DNA from: an uncultured Roseburia sp.
GTDB lineage: Bacteria > Bacillota > Clostridia > Lachnospirales > Lachnospiraceae
DNA: 19,031 nt
NCBI GenBank assembly: GCA_910584215.1
Contig: CAJTYI010000020.1
Location: forward strand, 1 to 19,031
Direction: 5' to 3'
Positions within the stretch are counted from its first letter, which is position 1. Each line of letters starts with the position of its first letter. The notes below the pieces were generated by a model that was not told the DNA's origin, did not search any database, and worked only from the letters and a program-made list of their open reading frames with translations. The position numbers and the translations under genes were made by a program. Positions 15,767 to 19,031 of this stretch are shown here, in pieces.

Positions 15767-16387
15767 GTGGATAATTTGACCTTAGAAGACGTAAACAGCA
15801 AGTATTTGGACGTATTAAAAGAACTCGGCAATATCGGTGCCGGAAACGCTACCACAGCCATCGCCAATATGTTGGGAATGAAGATCGATATGAATGTTCC
15901 CAACATCCGATTGATCGAGGTGTCAGACCTTGGGCAGGCGATCGGTGCCGAGGAGGAGGTGGTGATCGGAATTTTTCTGGAAGTACAACAGGACGTGGAG
16001 GGAAGTATGATGTTCATGCTCGATATCCCGTCGGCGCGCTATCTGGTAAATAAATTAATGATGACAGATGTTTCACCGGAGGTGCCGTTTGGTGAGATGG
16101 AGCTTTCCGCGTTAAAGGAGATCGGAAATATTATCGCGGGTTCGTATCTCTCGGCGATGTCTTCTCTGACGAATCTTGTGATCGTGCCTTCGATTCCGTA
16201 CATTGCAGTGGATATGGCTGCTTCCATCTTGAGTGTTCCTGCGATTGAGTTTGGCAGATTCGGCGACAATGCGCTGTTGATACAGACGGAAATATGTGCC
16301 GATGTGGCCATCAATGGATATTTTATCCTGATGCCGGAGCAGGATTCCTATGTTAAAATATTATCATCACTTGGAATTTCAATATAA
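15767..16387 (+). CDS. cheC: CheY-P phosphatase CheC
   Basis: CheC dephosphorylates CheY-P and binds CheD, linking the signal level back to receptor modification. The 206-residue product has two copies of the phosphatase motif (D/S)xxxExxNxxxG: D15-E19-N22-G26 in DVLKELGNIGAG and S114-E118-N121-G125 in SALKEIGNIIAG. There is no SpoA domain, which separates it from FliY. The start is the GTG at 15767, with AGGAG at 15751-15755 about eleven bases upstream; the ATG at 15757 is out of frame and stops at once. The gene follows the terminator after cheW. I found no convincing promoter in the gap, so transcription may depend on read-through. Confidence 0.95.
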   Translation: MDNLTLEDVNSKYLDVLKELGNIGAGNATTAIANMLGMKIDMNVPNIRLIEVSDLGQAIGAEEEVVIGIFLEVQQDVEGSMMFMLDIPSARYLVNKLMMTDVSPEVPFGEMELSALKEIGNIIAGSYLSAMSSLTNLVIVPSIPYIAVDMAASILSVPAIEFGRFGDNALLIQTEICADVAINGYFILMPEQDSYVKILSSLGISI

Positions 16388-16398
16388 GGAGAGGTCTT

Positions 16399-16884
16399 AT
16401 GGGAAACGTAATAAAAGTAGGAATGGCAGATTTAAATATCTGCAAAAGTCCTGATATTATTACAACATTAGGACTGGGTTCTTGTATTGGTTTGACTTTT
16501 TATGATCCGGTGACAAAAGTTGGTGGTATGGTTCATTATATGTTGCCGGACAGCACCAAAGTTCGCAATAACGGGAATATTGCAAAATTTGCAGATACAG
16601 GGATAGAGCAATTGTTAAAGAAAGTGATTGCTGCTGGAGCCAGCCGCCAACGTCTGGTTGCCAAAATGGCCGGCGGGGCCAAGATGTTTGAGGTCAACGG
16701 GCTCTCGGATATCGGAAATATCGGAGCGCGAAATGCGGAAGCGGCAAGAGAGATGCTCAAAAAAATGCATATTCGTCTCATTGCCGAGGATACCGGGCTG
16801 AATTATGGACGGACCGTAGAGCTTCATTGCGAGACGGGCGAGTTTTATATTAAATCAATAGGAAAACCGGTAAAAATCATTTGA
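16399..16884 (+). CDS. cheD: Chemoreceptor glutamine deamidase CheD
   Basis: CheD deamidates specific receptor glutamines and is controlled by binding to CheC. The 161-residue product has the normal length and the family signatures LGLGSCIGLTFYDP and GGMVHYMLP. The catalytic residues line up with the known Thr-Cys-His arrangement as T23, C29 and H46. KMAGGAKMF (about 87-95) is another family segment. It starts twelve bases after cheC, with a strong AAGGAGAGG site (16386-16394) that overlaps the cheC stop codon, as expected for two proteins that act as a pair. Confidence 0.96.
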   Translation: MGNVIKVGMADLNICKSPDIITTLGLGSCIGLTFYDPVTKVGGMVHYMLPDSTKVRNNGNIAKFADTGIEQLLKKVIAAGASRQRLVAKMAGGAKMFEVNGLSDIGNIGARNAEAAREMLKKMHIRLIAEDTGLNYGRTVELHCETGEFYIKSIGKPVKII

Positions 16885-16913
16885 CGGATGTCACCGGGAA
16901 GGGCGAATTATTT

Positions 16914-17201
16914 ATGAAAACGAGATATATACCTGCATTGGTTACACTGTCGGCCGGATTGATCGCGAGTATTGCCGGGTTATGGGCGGGAATGGAAACC
17001 TTAAGCTTTATGAAAATGCTTCTGCTGGTTCTGTTTATTTTTTATATTCTTGGAAGCGCTGTCAAATTATTGATTGACATCAATTTCAAGGAGCCAGAGG
17101 AAGAGGAGGCACAAGTAGAAGAAGGGGAGACAGAAGCGGCGGAAGTAGAGGCCGAAGGCGAGGAAGTTTTGGAAGAGCCGGAGGAGAGTGAGGAAGAATA
17201 A
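16914..17201 (+). CDS. Small two-helix membrane protein with strongly acidic C-terminal tail, function unknown
   Basis: I do not recognise this gene as a named family. The 95-residue product has two hydrophobic helices, about residues 5-26 and 33-56, separated by a short loop (GMETLSFMK), followed from about residue 59 by a tail in which more than half the residues are glutamate and almost all others are Ala, Val, Gly or Pro. The tail probably lies in the cytoplasm if both helices cross the membrane. The ATG at 16914 is preferred, with AAGGG at 16899-16903; an in-frame TTG at 16881 overlaps the cheD stop but lacks a clear binding site. It sits 29 bases after cheD and 50 before the sigma factor. 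Bacillus subtilis has no gene at this point. A role in motility is suggested only by position. Confidence 0.75.
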   Translation: MKTRYIPALVTLSAGLIASIAGLWAGMETLSFMKMLLLVLFIFYILGSAVKLLIDINFKEPEEEEAQVEEGETEAAEVEAEGEEVLEEPEESEEE

Positions 17202-17240
17202 AATTTATCAGTCAAATTTGTTGATGAGACAGGCAGACAT

Positions 17241-17244
17241 GGAG
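17241..17244 (+). promoter_or_regulatory. Ribosome binding site deciding the sigma factor start
   Basis: GGAG lies seven bases before ATG 17252. A TTG immediately before that ATG is also in frame, but the spacing favours the ATG. Confidence 0.6.
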
Positions 17245-17251
17245 ATATTTG

Positions 17252-18016
17252 ATGAAAGCAGCAGAGAGAAAAAAAATATGGGATGAATATATCAAAAATC
17301 CTTCTCCCGAGCTTCGGGAAAGAATTATCACAGAATATGCTCCGTTGGTTAAGGTTGTGGCGGGTAGGCTCAGCATGTATCTGGGATATAATGTCGAGTA
17401 TGAGGACTTGGTCAGCTACGGTATTTTTGGGCTGATTGACGCGATCGACAAATTTGATTTGGATAAAGATGTAAAATTCGAGACGTATGCCAGTTTGCGG
17501 ATTCGCGGTTCGATTTTAGATCAAATACGAAAGATGGACTGGATTCCGAGAACCGTGCGCCAGAAACAGAAAAAGATTGATGAGGCGATACGAAGTATCG
17601 AGACAAAAACCGGGCGTAATGCCACGGATGAGGATATTGCCAGGGAGATTGGTATCAAAGAAACGGAGTTAAACGACTGGCAGTCCCAGCTTAAAGTGAC
17701 AAATGTTGTTTCTCTGAACGAATTTTTAGAACAGGGCGGCGAACCGGTCATGGATGCCAGAAATAATACGCATTTTATACAACCGGAGGACGCCATCGCG
17801 CAGGAGGAGTTAAAAAAGGTACTTGGTGAGACACTCGAGCTTTTGACCGAGAAAGAGCGCAAAGTCATTCTTCTGTATTACTATGAAGATTTGACGTTAA
17901 AAGAAATCAGCAATGTCTTGGAAGTGTCGGAATCACGCGTTTCTCAGCTACATACAAAGGCGCTTCTTAAGATGCGGAAGAAGATGGGCAATTATATGGG
18001 AATTTTCAGTGATTAA
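17252..18016 (+). CDS. fliA: Flagellar/motility RNA polymerase sigma factor (SigD/FliA, sigma-28)
   Basis: This sigma-70 family factor directs transcription of late flagellar and chemotaxis genes and is normally held by the anti-sigma factor FlgM, which is not in this window. The 254-residue product has the FliA layout: region 2 (about 25-105) with VEYEDLVSYGIFGLIDAIDKF-type core binding sequence and the DNA-melting part FETYASLRIRGSILDQIR leading to WIPRTVRQK; region 3 (about 105-185) with a GRNATDEDIAREIG helix-turn; and region 4 (about 190-248) with the helix-turn-helix LTLKEISNVLEVSESRVSQL. It follows the small acidic-tailed gene and precedes two poorly known genes. Its place at the end of the fla/che operon matches sigD in Bacillus, where distance from the promoter affects its level. 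Confidence 0.96.
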   Translation: MKAAERKKIWDEYIKNPSPELRERIITEYAPLVKVVAGRLSMYLGYNVEYEDLVSYGIFGLIDAIDKFDLDKDVKFETYASLRIRGSILDQIRKMDWIPRTVRQKQKKIDEAIRSIETKTGRNATDEDIAREIGIKETELNDWQSQLKVTNVVSLNEFLEQGGEPVMDARNNTHFIQPEDAIAQEELKKVLGETLELLTEKERKVILLYYYEDLTLKEISNVLEVSESRVSQLHTKALLKMRKKMGNYMGIFSD

Positions 18017-18017
18017 A

Positions 18018-18026
18018 GAGAGGTGA
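18018..18026 (+). promoter_or_regulatory. Strong ribosome binding site deciding a TTG start
   Basis: GAGAGGTGA is a near-perfect match to the end of 16S rRNA and stands five bases before TTG 18032. It argues for that TTG and against the in-frame GTG at 18023, which would lie inside the binding site. Confidence 0.75.
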
Positions 18027-18031
18027 TCGAT

Positions 18032-18358
18032 TTGTCAATCAGACCGGTAGAGTTTAATGGAATGATTCAGCAGACACATGATGTCAGCACCATGAAGCAG
18101 AATGAAGATAATCGTCCCATGGTGCAGCAGCAGAACATTCAGTTTCAGGAGCAGCAGCAGGAACAGCGGGTACAAAGCCAGATCCAAAAAACTGATCAAA
18201 AGAAAGAGGAAGAGTACCGTTATGACCGCAAGGAGCGCGGGAAGGGCGGTTATGGCGGCAGCAAGCAGAAAGGAAAACAAAAGAAAGAAGACGAACCCGT
18301 AGAGGATGGCAAAGTATTTTTTAAAGGACACAGTAGCAGCTTTGATATGAAAATATAA
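18032..18358 (+). CDS. Small Gln/Lys-rich hydrophilic protein downstream of the flagellar sigma factor, function unknown
   Basis: I cannot assign a function. The 108-residue product has no membrane helix or signal peptide. Residues 1-35 look ordered and specific (IRPVEFNGMIQQTHDVSTMK), followed by a glutamine-rich stretch (about 31-55, QQQ/QEQQQEQ), a strongly basic Lys/Arg/Gly stretch (about 56-88, RYDRKERGKGGYGG), a short acidic patch, and a distinct end (FFKGHSSSFDMKI). The contrast between the defined ends and a low-complexity middle suggests a protein or nucleic-acid binding factor with a flexible centre. The start is TTG 18032. It lies 15 bases after the sigma factor and 16 before the next gene, so all three are probably co-expressed. 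Confidence 0.78.
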   Translation: MSIRPVEFNGMIQQTHDVSTMKQNEDNRPMVQQQNIQFQEQQQEQRVQSQIQKTDQKKEEEYRYDRKERGKGGYGGSKQKGKQKKEDEPVEDGKVFFKGHSSSFDMKI

Positions 18359-18374
18359 AAGGTTGGGTATTGGC

Positions 18375-19031
18375 ATGACAGGAGTGGAGATTTTTCTGCT
18401 GTTGGCAGGCTGCATCTTTATGGCAGGCAGTTTTTTCATCACGGAAAAACTGTCTCCGTCCGAATTGGACAAGATTGCAGAGTTGAGTCAGGCAGAATTA
18501 AAACGCATTGTAGACAATGAAATTAGTAACGCCGGTCCGCGTATTGAGGACGCCGTCGATAATCAGATCGACGCCTCTTCCGATTTGGTGCAGCGCGCGC
18601 TGGAAAAAGAGACAAATTCAAAGATCATGGCGATCAGCGAGTATTCGGATTCAGTGATCGAGGAGATGAATAAGACACACAACGAGATTATGTTTCTCTA
18701 CAGTATGTTAAATGACAAGCATGGGGAACTGACCGGGATGGTATCTGATTTGCAGCGTCTTGCGGCTGATATCCGCAATCTTCAGGAAACCGTGGTGCCG
18801 GCGCTCAATAATGGCTCCATAGCGCCGGGCGCAGCCGTACCGACGCGGGGAGGCAGGATGGCGGCAGGCCAGCAGCCTGCTATCAAGGCGACGCAACAAG
18901 CGTCGCAGAATGGAGGACAGACGGTCGCTTCAGTATTGGCAGCAGATTCGTCTGCGGCAGCGCAGGAGGAAGAGTTGCAGGAGGCCGATCTGGTGGCGGC
19001 GCCGTCCGTTGAAATTTTGATGATGGACGAA
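18375..19031 (+). CDS. SwrB/DUF6115-like membrane-anchored coiled-coil protein (3' end outside window)
   Basis: The frame is open from ATG 18375 to the last base, 219 codons without a stop, so the C-terminus is missing. The visible protein has an N-terminal membrane anchor (about residues 4-22, EIFLLLAGCIFMAGSFFI), a long charged helical region likely to be coiled coil (about 27-142), and a low-complexity tail rich in Ala, Gln and Glu (about 145-219). Position (second gene after the sigma factor) and layout match SwrB (YlxL) of Bacillus, which promotes assembly and activation of the flagellar export apparatus, and the related DUF6115 proteins, which often end in a small helix-turn-helix-like segment not yet reached here. 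The match is by architecture and context, not by a clear motif. The ribosome site is weak (AAAAGG 18357-18362 or GGG 18365-18367). Confidence 0.7.
   Translation, partial: MTGVEIFLLLAGCIFMAGSFFITEKLSPSELDKIAELSQAELKRIVDNEISNAGPRIEDAVDNQIDASSDLVQRALEKETNSKIMAISEYSDSVIEEMNKTHNEIMFLYSMLNDKHGELTGMVSDLQRLAADIRNLQETVVPALNNGSIAPGAAVPTRGGRMAAGQQPAIKATQQASQNGGQTVASVLAADSSAAAQEEELQEADLVAAPSVEILMMDE

Noticed and set aside
17224..17252. Possible sigma-A promoter (TTGATG, 17 bases, GATATT) just before the sigma factor gene
   Set aside because: Both boxes match only four of six bases and the -10 would overlap the ribosome site and start codon, so transcripts would begin inside the gene.
1..19031. Mobile element, prophage, CRISPR or defence island
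   Set aside because: No transposase, integrase, phage or nuclease genes, no direct-repeat array and no inverted terminal repeats were seen; genes are co-directional and packed as in a vertically inherited flagellar operon.

Overview
The window is a stretch of a flagellar and chemotaxis (fla/che) operon, read entirely on the + strand. Gene order, FliY in place of a plain FliN, the CheC/CheD pair, CheV/CheZ-free adaptation and strong purine-rich ribosome binding sites all point to a motile low-to-moderate GC Firmicute. The motB-fliL junction, a PilZ gene between flhG and cheB, and the small genes around the sigma factor fit the class Clostridia best, most likely Lachnospiraceae. That family-level placement is inference from gene order and protein style; no database comparison was made.

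Layout. Bases 2-322 are the C-terminal end of motB (stator). Then come fliL (335-862), the C-ring genes fliM (900-1880) and fliY (1882-3045), cheY (3088-3447), the export-gate genes fliO, fliP, fliQ, fliR, flhB and flhA (3440-8967), the placement/number GTPase-ATPase pair flhF and flhG (8957-11227), a YcgR-type PilZ protein (11264-12025), then cheB, cheA and cheW (12030-15679). A good intrinsic terminator follows cheW (15686-15727). After it come cheC, cheD, a small membrane protein with a very acidic tail (16914-17201), the flagellar sigma factor (17252-18016), a Gln/Lys-rich soluble protein (18032-18358), and an SwrB/DUF6115-like membrane-anchored coiled-coil protein running off the right edge (18375-19031). 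Genes are packed with gaps of 0 to about 90 bases or short overlaps; no stretch longer than 300 bases lacks a gene. No tRNA, rRNA, CRISPR array, insertion sequence or attachment site was seen.

How they work together. FliO/P/Q/R, FlhB and FlhA form the type III export gate that secretes axial subunits. FliM and FliY form the switch that MotB-containing stators drive. CheA with CheW phosphorylates CheY and CheB; CheY-P binds N-terminal peptides on FliM and FliY, and FliY and CheC both carry two intact CheY-P phosphatase motifs. CheD (receptor deamidase) and CheB (methylesterase) adjust receptors. FlhF/FlhG set where and how many flagella are built, the PilZ protein likely brakes motility in response to c-di-GMP, and the sigma factor turns on late genes.

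Assessment. The core is a conventional operon matching the Bacillus subtilis fla/che order almost gene for gene. The parts that deserve a second look are the additions to that order: the PilZ insertion, the terminator inside the che block, and the three poorly characterised genes flanking the sigma factor.
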